From NCBI RefSeq assembly GCF_022808695.1, contig NZ_JAKZKW010000011.1:1-64000 (forward strand): a DNA stretch of 64,000 nucleotides, read 5' to 3'. The DNA is from Fundidesulfovibrio soli. Lineage in GTDB: Bacteria > Desulfobacterota > Desulfovibrionia > Desulfovibrionales > Desulfovibrionaceae. The notes beneath the pieces are model-generated. The model worked only from the letters and a program-made list of their open reading frames with translations, did no database searches and had not been told where the DNA came from. Positions 38,385 to 46,811 of this stretch are shown here, in pieces (the first letter of the stretch is position 1; each line of letters opens with the position of its first letter). The translations under genes were made by a program, and so were the position numbers.

Positions 38385-38519
38385 ACCTCAGGTTCCCCCG
38401 CGTTTCTCCCCACGTTTCGAGGCCTGCCCCCCAGGCCACCGGACTAAAAATACGTCTACTCCGAAGCGGCGAAAGCCGCAACTTTTTGCAACATGGCGTA
38501 ATTTTGGGGCATTCAACTT

Positions 38520-38535
38520 TGGCCCGGATTATGCT
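38520..38535 (+). promoter_or_regulatory. Sigma54 (-24/-12) promoter of the IscU-like gene
   Basis: TGGCCCGGATTATGCT has the required GG-N10-GC spacing (GG at 38521-38522, GC at 38533-38534) and is 70-85 bp before the start codon. A GCAAC direct repeat at about 38478-38492 may be part of the activator's upstream site. Confidence 0.7.
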
Positions 38536-38604
38536 CTTTTTTTCACAAAAGCCAGCCGGCGCGGCCTCCCAGCGAAGCGCGCCGAATACCATAGGAGGCT
38601 CTTC

Positions 38605-39567
38605 ATGAATCTCACACTCACCATCACCGGACGGCGCTGCGACCTCGCCCTGCACCCCGTGTCCTCCAAGACAGTCGAACGCATCAAGGAGCTCGGCCGC
38701 AAGTTCTACACCAAGAAGTACATCCACTGGTGGCGCAACGGCAACACCAGCACCTGCGGAATGAAGATCGACGACGAATGCGTCATCAAGGTGGACCTGG
38801 ACGGCCAGCCCGCCGCCATGGACTCCACGGGCATCGCGGACAGCGCCGTGCTGCTGCGCCGCCGCCACTACCTGGACAGCAAGGCGCGCTACCTGGCCCT
38901 GCTCGGCTACGACGACGAATATTGCCACATGAACTGGACCTGGAAGGACGTGGACTCCTTCGACCCGGCCCGCTTCCACTTCTTCGTGCACCGCTGGGAC
39001 CGCATCCTGGGCTCCACGGACTTCCTGATCCTCGACGACGTGCGCTACAACGGCCGTTTCGCAGACGAGCAGGACTGGGGCGGCAGCTGCGGCTTCAGCC
39101 TGGTGGACCCGACCATCATCGACCTGGAAGCCGTGCGCCGCGAAGTGGCCGTCGAGAGCGTCCCCGAGTTGGTCATGCACACGCCCGAACACGTGCCCGC
39201 CAGCACCAGCGCGGCCATCATGCCCATGATGCCCGAGACCCCGCTGACCATCGCCGTGGAAGGGGCCAACGCCTCGGGCACCTACGGCTGCACCAGCTGC
39301 AGCCTGCCCATCCGCATGGATCTGCGCATCAAGAACGGCACGGTGGAAGCCGCGGGCGGTTCGTCGGAGGGCTGCGAGTACAGCAAGCAGTGCCTCACCG
39401 CACTCTCCAATCTGGTGGAGGGCAAGAGCGTGGACGAGTGCGCCTACCTGACCCACGAGGACCTGCGCAAGCACCTGCCCAAGCTCCCCGGAAGCCTGTA
39501 CTGCGACGTGTTCACTGTGGGCGCGCTCAAGATCGCCCTGCGCAACTGGGAGAGGAAGGCCGCCTAG
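38605..39567 (+). CDS. Unknown protein with IscU/NifU-like C-terminal domain
   Basis: The 320-residue protein has no signal or membrane segment. Residues about 1-210 form an N-terminal region I do not recognise (aromatic-rich, HWWRNGNTSTCGM, MNWTWKDVDSFD). Residues about 215-320 resemble the IscU/NifU-N scaffold: GCTSCSLPIRMDLRIKNG, then GCEYSKQC, GKSVDE and YCDVFTVGALKIAL. Cys232, Cys257 and Cys300 fall where IscU carries its cluster ligands; Cys229 and Cys263 are extra. AGGAGG lies 8 nt before the ATG. It appears to be driven by sigma54 and the divergent activator. A role in Fe-S or metal handling is inference. Confidence 0.7.
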   Translation: MNLTLTITGRRCDLALHPVSSKTVERIKELGRKFYTKKYIHWWRNGNTSTCGMKIDDECVIKVDLDGQPAAMDSTGIADSAVLLRRRHYLDSKARYLALLGYDDEYCHMNWTWKDVDSFDPARFHFFVHRWDRILGSTDFLILDDVRYNGRFADEQDWGGSCGFSLVDPTIIDLEAVRREVAVESVPELVMHTPEHVPASTSAAIMPMMPETPLTIAVEGANASGTYGCTSCSLPIRMDLRIKNGTVEAAGGSSEGCEYSKQCLTALSNLVEGKSVDECAYLTHEDLRKHLPKLPGSLYCDVFTVGALKIALRNWERKAA

Positions 39568-39968
39568 CAGCCGCCTCCACGCGGAGGCGCGAAAGCTGAA
39601 AAGAAACCTCACGGCAACACATGTAACACCGGCCCCCCGTTACAACGGTGGCCGGGACCGATACAAAAGACTTCGTCCCGCCCCGGCCGCCCGCCCCCCC
39701 GGGCGGCCTGCGGACGAACTCGACAGAGAAGGCTCCAGGCCTCTGGGAGCGCCCAAGAGAGCGGGGCGCGCCCGAACCTCCTCGCATCCGCCCCCTGGCC
39801 GCCCCCCCGGCCAGGGGGCGGACTCGTTTCGCGGGGTCGCGTCAAGGCGCGCCGCAGCTTCCCAAGAACTGAAGGCGACCCGCCCATCGGAGCGGAGAGC
39901 ATCGAATGTACATGCTGCGCCGCCCGGGCTGATCTGAGGGGGCAAAGGCCCGGACGGCGGGCGCCGCG
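39568..39968. other. 401-bp GC-rich gap with several strong hairpins
   Basis: No gene is seen. Hairpins include CGCCTCC/GGAGGCG (about 39573-39590), CCGGCC/GGCCGG around 39632-39655, a 9-bp GGCCGCCCG/CGGGCGGCC near 39686-39709, and a 14-bp stem starting CCGCCCCCTGG near 39789. The string of stems looks like a second structured RNA, but no T-tract terminator or core repeat is visible, so this is weak. Confidence 0.4.
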
Positions 39969-41525
39969 TCAGGCCGGAGTGCCCGGGTCGCCGGGGACCG
40001 GGTGCCGGTCGTCCGCTTCGCGGTGCCTGCGGGAGGTCTGGAAGAATTCGCGCTCCATGCGCAGGAAGGCGTCCACCACCTGCGGGTCGAAGTGGGCACC
40101 CCTGCCCTGGAGGATGATCTCCCTGGCCTGGTCGTGCGTCATGCGCGCCCGGTACACCCTGCTGCTGGTGAGGGCATCGTAGACGTCCGCCAGGGCCATG
40201 AGCCTGGACGACAGGGGGATGTTCTTCCCGGACAGGCCGCGCGGGTATCCGCTGCCGTCCCATTTCTCATGGTGGCTCTGGATGATCTCGCGAGCCACGT
40301 CCATGAAGTCACTGCCGCCCATGCTGCTGATGATCCTCTCCAGGGTTTTGACCCCGTACTCGGGGTGGCGCTTGATCTCCTCGAACTCTTCCGGGGTGAG
40401 CCCGCCGGGCTTGCGCAGGATGGCGTCGGGCACGCCGACCTTGCCGATGTCGTGCAGTGGCCCTGCTTCGGCGATCAGCTCGTCGCGCCCGTCGTTCAGC
40501 TGCTCCTCGTAGACGGCGCCCTCCTTGAGCCCCCTGATGAGAAGCCGCAGGTAGCGTTTGGTGCGCAGCAGATGCTCGCCCGTCTCCTGGTCGCGCATTT
40601 CGGCCAGGTCGGCCAGCCCGAAGGCCAGGGCGTCCCTGCTGCGGAGCGCGGAGGCGTAGGCCCGGGCCCTCTCGCTGACCACGGAATGCACCAGCAGGCA
40701 CAACAGCGCGATGATCACGAAATAGGACTGCAGCAACAGGTAGGACTGCGTCGCGGACGAGGTGGGGAACAGCTGGTATCCCGCGTGGGTGGCCCACACG
40801 GCGATGGCCGCCAGGGCCAGCAGCAGGGAGTAGAACTCGCGGTGGCCGAGGCGGAAGGCCCCCCAGACGAAGAACGGCATGAGGATGAACGGCGTGGGGT
40901 AACCCTCCGCGAAGAAGTTGGTTCCCGTCAGGAGGAGAAAACCGGTGAGCAGCGCGCAGCAGAAGATCGCCGCCAGCTCCCGGAGGTTGCCCCCCAGGCC
41001 GCGAAGCCCCATCCTGGCCAGGGCCAGGATCAGGGGGGCGACCAGCGTGACTCCGGTGAAGTCCCCCAGCAGCCAGAGCCACCATATCCTGGCTGTCTCG
41101 CAGCCCGGCAGGTTCGCCAGCGCGTACTCCGTGGCCGTGCCCACGGCGGATGAGATGACGCTCAGCGCCAGAACCGACGCGATGAAGACGAACATGCCCC
41201 GGGGGTGGAGATAAAACTCCCTTCGCCCCCCGAATCGGGATGTGATCCGGCAGCCGGCGTACAAGGCCAGGCCGTTGCCGCAGGCGAACAGCAGGGATTG
41301 CAACGGAGGCGCGAAGAAGAGCGTGGCGGCGAAGTCGGCGGCCATGGTGGCCGGGATGATCTTGCGGCCCCAGAGCAGGGCCATGGCGTAGCCGACCCCG
41401 GCCGCCGGCCAGACGACCGCAATGGAGCTGGTGGCCATGGCTATATTGAACGACAGGATAGCGCAGGCGAAATAGCTCGCCGCCGCAAACAGCAGCCGTA
41501 AGGGGGCAGACACTTCTCGCTCCAA
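39969..41525 (-). CDS. MASE1-sensing HD-GYP cyclic di-GMP phosphodiesterase
   Basis: The 518-residue protein has an N-terminal MASE1 membrane domain (about 1-300, eight to nine helices, with SSIAVVWPAAGVGYAMALLWG). A full HD-GYP domain (about 310-490) follows: HDIGKVGVPDAIL, HPEYGVKTLERI, SHHEKWDGSGYPRGLSG and ALADVYDALTS. All key metal and GYP residues are present, so it should degrade cyclic di-GMP at the membrane. It is monocistronic. Confidence 0.92.
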   Translation of the reverse strand: MEREVSAPLRLLFAAASYFACAILSFNIAMATSSIAVVWPAAGVGYAMALLWGRKIIPATMAADFAATLFFAPPLQSLLFACGNGLALYAGCRITSRFGGRREFYLHPRGMFVFIASVLALSVISSAVGTATEYALANLPGCETARIWWLWLLGDFTGVTLVAPLILALARMGLRGLGGNLRELAAIFCCALLTGFLLLTGTNFFAEGYPTPFILMPFFVWGAFRLGHREFYSLLLALAAIAVWATHAGYQLFPTSSATQSYLLLQSYFVIIALLCLLVHSVVSERARAYASALRSRDALAFGLADLAEMRDQETGEHLLRTKRYLRLLIRGLKEGAVYEEQLNDGRDELIAEAGPLHDIGKVGVPDAILRKPGGLTPEEFEEIKRHPEYGVKTLERIISSMGGSDFMDVAREIIQSHHEKWDGSGYPRGLSGKNIPLSSRLMALADVYDALTSSRVYRARMTHDQAREIILQGRGAHFDPQVVDAFLRMEREFFQTSRRHREADDRHPVPGDPGTPA

Positions 41526-41733
41526 AACTTATGGATATACCGGCTTGTCAGCGGGCAAGGCGCATGTCAACAACAATAGATAAACCAACATGCGAATCTG
41601 TGGCGATAGGTGCGCGAACGGCCGATACTCGTCCGGCCGTCGGCAGAGAACAACGAGCCGGGCCTGTCGAGCCGGACCTTTCGCGGACGCAGCCCCTCCG
41701 CGGCGCCGCCCATCGGGACAACGTGGTGCAGCC

Positions 41734-42324
41734 ATGCCTGAACAGACCGCACAGGATACCCTCGACAGGACGCCGCCCTGCAATGCGGGCGGCCAGGCGC
41801 ATACGTTCCTGTGGCGCATCGCGCTGGAAGCGCGTTCCAGGATGGAAGCCCGCGCGGGATGCTCCCCCGGGGACGGCGTCATCGCGCTGGTCTTTTCGTT
41901 CATGGCCCTGGAGGCCTACGTCAACTTCATCGGACCCCGCCTGGACCCGCTCTGGCCCGCCGACTTCAAGGCCGAAAAGAAGTACTTCGGCAAACTCGAC
42001 ACCAGGGGGACCGTCAGGAAGATCAACTATGTAGCCAGGCTGGCCGGACTCGCAGACTTCAGCGAACACGCCAGGCCCCTGAGGACGGTCATCGCCCTGC
42101 GCGAACTGCGCCACGCCCTCGCCCACGCCAGGCCCGGAAAGGCCAACGGGTCACTGTCGGAATTGGCGTCCCCCGGACACGCGGAGGAGGCCATGCGCGA
42201 TGTGGAGGAACTGGCCGAGGCGCTGCACGCGGCCACGCTGCGCGCCCTGGCGGACCGAAACACGCAACCGGCCGGCTTGCCCGCCCTGGGGCTCAAGGCC
42301 TTCAGCGAACCGGGCGGGGCCTGA
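41734..42324 (+). CDS. Hypothetical HEPN-like protein
   Basis: The 196-residue soluble, mostly helical protein has hydrophobic helices (VIALVFSFMALEAYVNFI) and an RHALAH (R-x4-H) motif in ALRELRHALAHAR, typical of HEPN-type folds. HEPN proteins are often RNases or ligand-binding helices, but many are uncharacterised. The upstream gap gives only a weak ribosome site, and an earlier in-frame ATG at 41590 exists. No nucleotidyltransferase partner is adjacent, which argues against a classic HEPN-MNT pair. Confidence 0.5.
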   Translation: MPEQTAQDTLDRTPPCNAGGQAHTFLWRIALEARSRMEARAGCSPGDGVIALVFSFMALEAYVNFIGPRLDPLWPADFKAEKKYFGKLDTRGTVRKINYVARLAGLADFSEHARPLRTVIALRELRHALAHARPGKANGSLSELASPGHAEEAMRDVEELAEALHAATLRALADRNTQPAGLPALGLKAFSEPGGA

Positions 42325-42349
42325 GCGGTCCTGGGCGCAACACGCTCCG

Positions 42350-43225
42350 TCAACGCGCCTCTATGAGCAGATGTCTGTACTTGGCGGGGATATCCGACGC
42401 CTGCGCGTAGGGGCTCGCAAGCTCGATGGAGGTTCTGCCGCGGAACACGGCTGTGTCGATCTTTCCTTTATAGTGTTCGAATATCCTGATGAACGATCCG
42501 TCGCGAGCCATGATATCCAGCCCTCTTTCCAGGCCCTCCAGCAGGGCCGCCGCATTCGGGGCCGTCTTGGAAACCCAGATGAACCGGAACCACGGATAGC
42601 GGATGACGATATGGTTGTCCGCCACGATGCCCAGACCTTCCTCCTTCGAGCGGTCCAGAAAGGCCTGGAACTCGCTGGCCCCCATCGGCAGCAGATCGAA
42701 ATGCCCGGAGGCCAGCGCGCGCAGCGGCGCGGACTGCGACGTGAACGGGGCCTCTACAACGGAGACGCCAGCCGCCGCATAGACATCTATGTCCCCCCAG
42801 CCGTAGCCCTGCCCCACTTTGAACCGCCTGAAGGCCTCAAGGGATTTGACGTCCTTGAGCAGGTCCTTGTCGGTGCCCCGGACGAGGCAGACCCTGGACC
42901 CCAGCAGTCCCCGTTCCAGGGGTATCCTGATGGCTGCGATCAACTGCCTGCCCTCAAGGGCCAGGCGGTTGGCGTTGGGGGGGATGAAGGCCAGGTGAAG
43001 CTTGCCCGAGGCCATCTCGGCGTCGAGGCGATTTTCCGCCGCAACGGGGAACGGTTCGAAACCGGCGTCCAGGCCAGCCTTCCTCAATGCCTCGATGCAA
43101 ATCTCTCTGGCGAAAGCCAGATGCTGGTCGGACTGGACATAAAAGGTATATTTTTCGGCCGATGCCTGGCCTGAATGCAATACGATCTGTAGAAGAATTA
43201 GAATGGCGGCGGAGGCAACTTTCAT
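42350..43225 (-). CDS. Periplasmic solute-binding protein (family 3 or PhnD-like)
   Basis: The 291-residue exported protein has a signal peptide (about 1-23). The two-lobed binding-protein pattern shows in YTFYVQSDQHLAFAREICIEAL, LHLAFIPPNANR and the hinge region FKVGQGYGWGDIDVYAAAGV. No transport permease or kinase domain is next to it, so it could be a lone sensor or scavenger. The ligand is unknown. It lies just outside the tRNA-Ser-flanked island and is convergent with the HEPN-like gene. Confidence 0.75.
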   Translation of the reverse strand: MKVASAAILILLQIVLHSGQASAEKYTFYVQSDQHLAFAREICIEALRKAGLDAGFEPFPVAAENRLDAEMASGKLHLAFIPPNANRLALEGRQLIAAIRIPLERGLLGSRVCLVRGTDKDLLKDVKSLEAFRRFKVGQGYGWGDIDVYAAAGVSVVEAPFTSQSAPLRALASGHFDLLPMGASEFQAFLDRSKEEGLGIVADNHIVIRYPWFRFIWVSKTAPNAAALLEGLERGLDIMARDGSFIRIFEHYKGKIDTAVFRGRTSIELASPYAQASDIPAKYRHLLIEAR

Positions 43226-43472
43226 TTTCCACCGATAATAATTAGTCGGTCAACAAGCAAGATGTGCCCGGGCGGAATCCTGGCAAGAGTCCATGCGGGA
43301 GCGCCGGTTTTGTGCTTCCGGAACCGGGATGAGGGGGGCCGCCCTCGCGGGCGCGGTTCCAGTTACGGGCGGAAGGCGTCTGCATACCCGGGGATATCGG
43401 TGGCACCGCGGCGATCACCTTCCCAGGCCATGTTATGGCCGCATGCGTTCCCCAACCTCGGGCTGAAACGAA
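43226..43472. other. Gap left of the island, no gene seen
   Basis: About 250 bp of GC-rich sequence with no coding frame I can support. The solute-binding gene promoter should lie near 43226-43280, which is locally AT-rich (AATAATTAG). Confidence 0.4.
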
Positions 43473-43505
43473 AAACCCCGCCCGAAACTCGTCCGGGCGG
43501 GGTTT
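43473..43505 (-). terminator. Terminator next to the tRNA-Ser fragment (original tRNA terminator)
   Basis: A perfect 12-bp stem (43473-43484 with 43494-43505) with T residues on the minus strand. It lies at the same short distance from the tRNA 3' fragment as the terminator 48675-48711 lies from the intact tRNA, so it may be the original terminator displaced by integration. Confidence 0.8.
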
Positions 43506-43518
43506 GAACTGACTTTTC

Positions 43519-43579
43519 TGGCGGAGAGGGCGGGATTTGAACCCGCGATACCGGTTTTGCCAGTATACTCCCTTAGCAG
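43519..43579 (-). repeat. tRNA-Ser 3' fragment, left end of the island (att direct repeat)
   Basis: These 61 bases are identical to 48726-48786, the 3' part of tRNA-Ser from CCA back through the anticodon loop. The match stops abruptly after the loop. Such a partial tRNA copy is the classic scar of an element integrating at a tRNA 3' end. Confidence 0.92.
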
Positions 43580-43909
43580 AGACGGTCTTGTTTCCAGTAG
43601 CCCAGGCGTAGCCTGTATTTTCAGTGAGTTATGCGCTCAACCGGGGGTCAACAGGGGGCCAATTCTAGGCATCTGGGGGATGAAAGTACCCATGGCGGTA
43701 CCCATGAAAATGACGCCCAGGGCTGGCCGCACCTCGAAATATCTAATGACAGATTCAGGGGCCGTCTCCAACGGGAGGCGGCTCCCCACAGGAACCGACT
43801 CGTCAGACTGCTCCAGACCCCTCCATTGCTTTGTAACAATATTGATCAACGGAAGATTTCTCTGCAGATCATCATACAGAGCATTGCCAGACAATCGCTG
43901 AGCTCGCAC

Positions 43910-44065
43910 ATCCCAGAGCTGGTTAGGATCAACGAGTTCACGAGCCCAAGCACATTCCTGGAGGATCTGGACCGCTGGATCGACGGCTACAATGCCAACC
44001 ATCTGCACTCGACCCTCGGCTACAGATCGCCGGAGGCTTACGAGGCAGAACAACTTAGCCACTAG
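43910..44065 (+). pseudogene. IS3-family transposase C-terminal remnant
   Basis: About 51 residues match the end of an IS3-type OrfB integrase domain: LDRWIDGYNANHLHSTLGYR, then SPEAYE. The catalytic DDE core and everything upstream are missing, and the frame before about 43910 has no transposase likeness. It shows a past insertion at the left side of the island. Confidence 0.8.
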
Positions 44066-44202
44066 AATTAATTAGCAGACGCTTGCTAAACGAGGGGCAG
44101 TACAATTCATCTCCGCAACTGCCCACGCTCCAGAGACCGCTTGCCAAGGGCTCGCGACGTGGTGTAGTCTCTCATAGATTTTCAATGTTTAGCCATCATT
44201 AG

Positions 44203-46230
44203 GTGCACAGGCCAACCATGCTCCGAGGGCATATGCGATCATACAACCTGCTCCGCTCCACGAGCTACTTCATCCTCTCGGCGCTTCCGCTCGTTGCCAC
44301 TTGGCTCTTTTATCACATTTTTGCCCAGGCATCATTGTTCGAGGTCGTCCCTTATCCCCATTTCGACCCATTCGACTACTTCCTGCAAATCAACGGGTTC
44401 GCGGCCCACGGGTTCTCCATGGGTCACTTCAGCCAGAACGAGGTGGTCCCCTTCATCGCCACGAGCCCTTTCGGAGTGCACGGGCCAGTCTATGTCTCCA
44501 TCGTCGGCCTGCTTGCCGGCGCCTTCGGCGGACTCGGCGTTCAATCAGCTCCAATCTTCAACTTCACGCTGCTGACAGCGAGCATTCTTACCTTCTATTT
44601 CTTGGTGCGTCCCAAGCCCGTAGCCGCGCTCTACTCCATCGCCCTGATCCTCGTGTATCCGGAGATGATGCATTTCACGGCGACATACTGGCAAGAGCCC
44701 GCCAACATGGGCCTGGCCTACGTACTGGCCGCCCTTTTCCACTGCATGCTGCTGAACCCGGGCAATAAGCGGTACACGGCCTCGCTTTTCGTCATGCTCA
44801 TACTCGCCAGCCTGATCCGCCCCACATGGGGATTCCTCCTGCCAGGGTATTTTGTCGCAATCTCGGACTTCCGCCGATTGTCTATCATTCGCGGGCTTTT
44901 TACCGGCATCGGCTGCCATGTGGCCACGTTCTTCTGCTACCAGTTCTTCGCCTCCCCCTGGGTGGGCCACTACGCGCCCTGGCAGCTGGTGCTGATGGAC
45001 TTGGGCACGAAGAACGCCCTGGACGTGCTTCTCCAGTTCTCTGCACTGCTAGGAGATAATTTCTTAGCGATTTGGCGCCTGGTCTCCCAGGACCGTTTCC
45101 TATTCCTGGTGGCGGGTTTTCTTCCCGTGATCATGGGCGTGCTCGAATACAGACGCAGGCGCGCCACATCGCCAGACGAGAGACTGCTCTATCTCAAATT
45201 GTTATGGGTTTTCGGAGGCTATGCCGCCCTCATCTGCGCAACCAGCTTGAGCCAGTCTTTGCAAACCCGGCATCTGTACCCGGTATTCCTGTTCAGCTGC
45301 CTGCTCCTGGCCTGCCTGGGCCTTATGCCCGGGGTCCGGATGTTTCTGCTCGGCGCCCAGGTCGCGGCCCTTGGCTTCGGGTTCCAGCTGCTTCAGGAGC
45401 GGGCCTATGACATGACGCAGAATTCAGCTGGGCGGCTTGAGCGCATAGAGTGGTTTTCCAGTTTTACAAAAGACATCTTGCGCTACGAGCCAACCAACAA
45501 CGCCTGGTGCAACAGCTTACTGGTGACCGACTTCGCTACCAGTACTGAGTTTCTTGGTCTGCAACCGGGTTTTGGTTTGTCTTACATCCTCCATCCGGCA
45601 CAGTTCTCCTGGAAGGCCAAATCGCGCTTTCTCCTGATTAAGCTTGACCAGGCGGCCGAGCTGTTGCGACAAAAGAATTCCCTGCGGTACCTGGCGAGCA
45701 CGACCGCAGGCGACATCTATGTCAACCTGGACTGCAATTGTCCGGAAAGAGTCGACCCGGACGAACCAAATGGCAGTCCACAGAAGGACCTGGAGCCAGT
45801 GATTCTGGCTTCCATCGTCTCCGGCAACCGCAACGTACGGCTGTCCGAAGTGCTCCGGAACCCGATAGTCACCGGCATGTCCCTGCTGCCGAAACGCACC
45901 GCCGCGGACGAGCGGATTATAACAGCAAGGGTCAACCTCGAGCCAAGACTGTTTCTCAACCTACAACACTCTGGCAGCACGACAGATGACAAAGCGACAG
46001 TGGCTCCTTTGAACTCATACGACAGCATATCTCTCGACTTTGTCTTCATTGAAAAATCCAAGGGGATCTCGCTGGTTGTCAAATCCATCCGCATTCATTG
46101 TGATTCGGGCCGTTTCATGAACTATGTTTTGACAAACTCCGACCTGGAAAACATTGTGGACGGCAAGCCTATCTCAAGCACCATGTGGACCCACAACGAC
46201 CGCAGAATTCCAATCTGTCAGGAGCCATGA
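44203..46230 (+). CDS. Polytopic membrane glycosyltransferase of the island cassette
   Basis: Up to 675 residues. The first 400 or so contain about ten membrane helices with a polar loop after the first (PHFDPFDYFLQINGF ... QNEVVPFIATSPFG). The remaining 270 are a soluble, probably periplasmic domain. The plan resembles polyprenyl-phosphate-sugar-dependent (Gtr-type) transferases, but no exact family is recognised. Lower GC than the host genes supports transfer. Start codons at 44203 (GTG), 44218 and 44233 are all possible; none has a strong ribosome site. Together with the GtrB-like gene it likely adds a sugar to the surface polysaccharide. Confidence 0.7.
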   Translation: MHRPTMLRGHMRSYNLLRSTSYFILSALPLVATWLFYHIFAQASLFEVVPYPHFDPFDYFLQINGFAAHGFSMGHFSQNEVVPFIATSPFGVHGPVYVSIVGLLAGAFGGLGVQSAPIFNFTLLTASILTFYFLVRPKPVAALYSIALILVYPEMMHFTATYWQEPANMGLAYVLAALFHCMLLNPGNKRYTASLFVMLILASLIRPTWGFLLPGYFVAISDFRRLSIIRGLFTGIGCHVATFFCYQFFASPWVGHYAPWQLVLMDLGTKNALDVLLQFSALLGDNFLAIWRLVSQDRFLFLVAGFLPVIMGVLEYRRRRATSPDERLLYLKLLWVFGGYAALICATSLSQSLQTRHLYPVFLFSCLLLACLGLMPGVRMFLLGAQVAALGFGFQLLQERAYDMTQNSAGRLERIEWFSSFTKDILRYEPTNNAWCNSLLVTDFATSTEFLGLQPGFGLSYILHPAQFSWKAKSRFLLIKLDQAAELLRQKNSLRYLASTTAGDIYVNLDCNCPERVDPDEPNGSPQKDLEPVILASIVSGNRNVRLSEVLRNPIVTGMSLLPKRTAADERIITARVNLEPRLFLNLQHSGSTTDDKATVAPLNSYDSISLDFVFIEKSKGISLVVKSIRIHCDSGRFMNYVLTNSDLENIVDGKPISSTMWTHNDRRIPICQEP

Positions 46231-46233
46231 GCC

Positions 46234-46794
46234 GTGGCCAAACTCAAAATTCTGTCCGCCATGGTCCTTTTCATCTTGGGCGTCGTATTTGTCGCCAGCG
46301 GCCAAGGCAACCCCTTGAATCAAATATACTGCAGTGTCCTATTGCCCGTGACCAGGTGGTCGCCGTCTATCGTCGGTTTTTTCTCTTGCAGCAATGTGGT
46401 TCAGTCTAAACTGAACGAATTTGATCGCAACCTTGCGCTGGAGCCTCAGCCAGACTTCCAGGGTTATGCGGTGTTCACCCCCCTCGATGCCAGCCAGCCA
46501 GGTGTATTCCGCATGCAGGTGAAGCACGATCGCCAGCTCATGTTCTTCTTTCCTCGAATGCATGGGGATGATTGCAGGGTGGAGGTCTACGAGGTCGTAG
46601 ATGAGTACAAGAGGAAACTTTTCACCATTCGTGGAGACAAATCAAATTGGACACCCGTTGCACAAAGACAGGTGTTAAACATGGGCTGCACGCAGGACGC
46701 AGTCCTGGGCAAGGTATCCGACACAGTGCTTGAGTTTGTGCTCATTGGAAAGTGGGCACAGATATGGACCAAAGATTCTGCTGTCTTGTATTGA
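46234..46794 (+). CDS. Membrane-anchored hypothetical protein of the island
   Basis: The 186-residue protein has one N-terminal hydrophobic helix (about 5-25) and a soluble, probably periplasmic remainder with scattered Cys (YCSV, FFSCS, DDCRVEV, NMGCTQ). It starts with GTG 3 bp after the preceding stop, so it is in the same operon. No family is recognised. It may be an accessory factor of the glycosyltransferase pair. Confidence 0.65.
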   Translation: MAKLKILSAMVLFILGVVFVASGQGNPLNQIYCSVLLPVTRWSPSIVGFFSCSNVVQSKLNEFDRNLALEPQPDFQGYAVFTPLDASQPGVFRMQVKHDRQLMFFFPRMHGDDCRVEVYEVVDEYKRKLFTIRGDKSNWTPVAQRQVLNMGCTQDAVLGKVSDTVLEFVLIGKWAQIWTKDSAVLY

Positions 46795-46811
46795 AAGGCT
46801 ACGGCGTAAAC

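Noticed and set aside
43637-44062. Minus-strand open frame at the left end of the island as an integrase
   Set aside because: No tyrosine or serine recombinase motifs are visible, and it lies opposite a clear transposase remnant.
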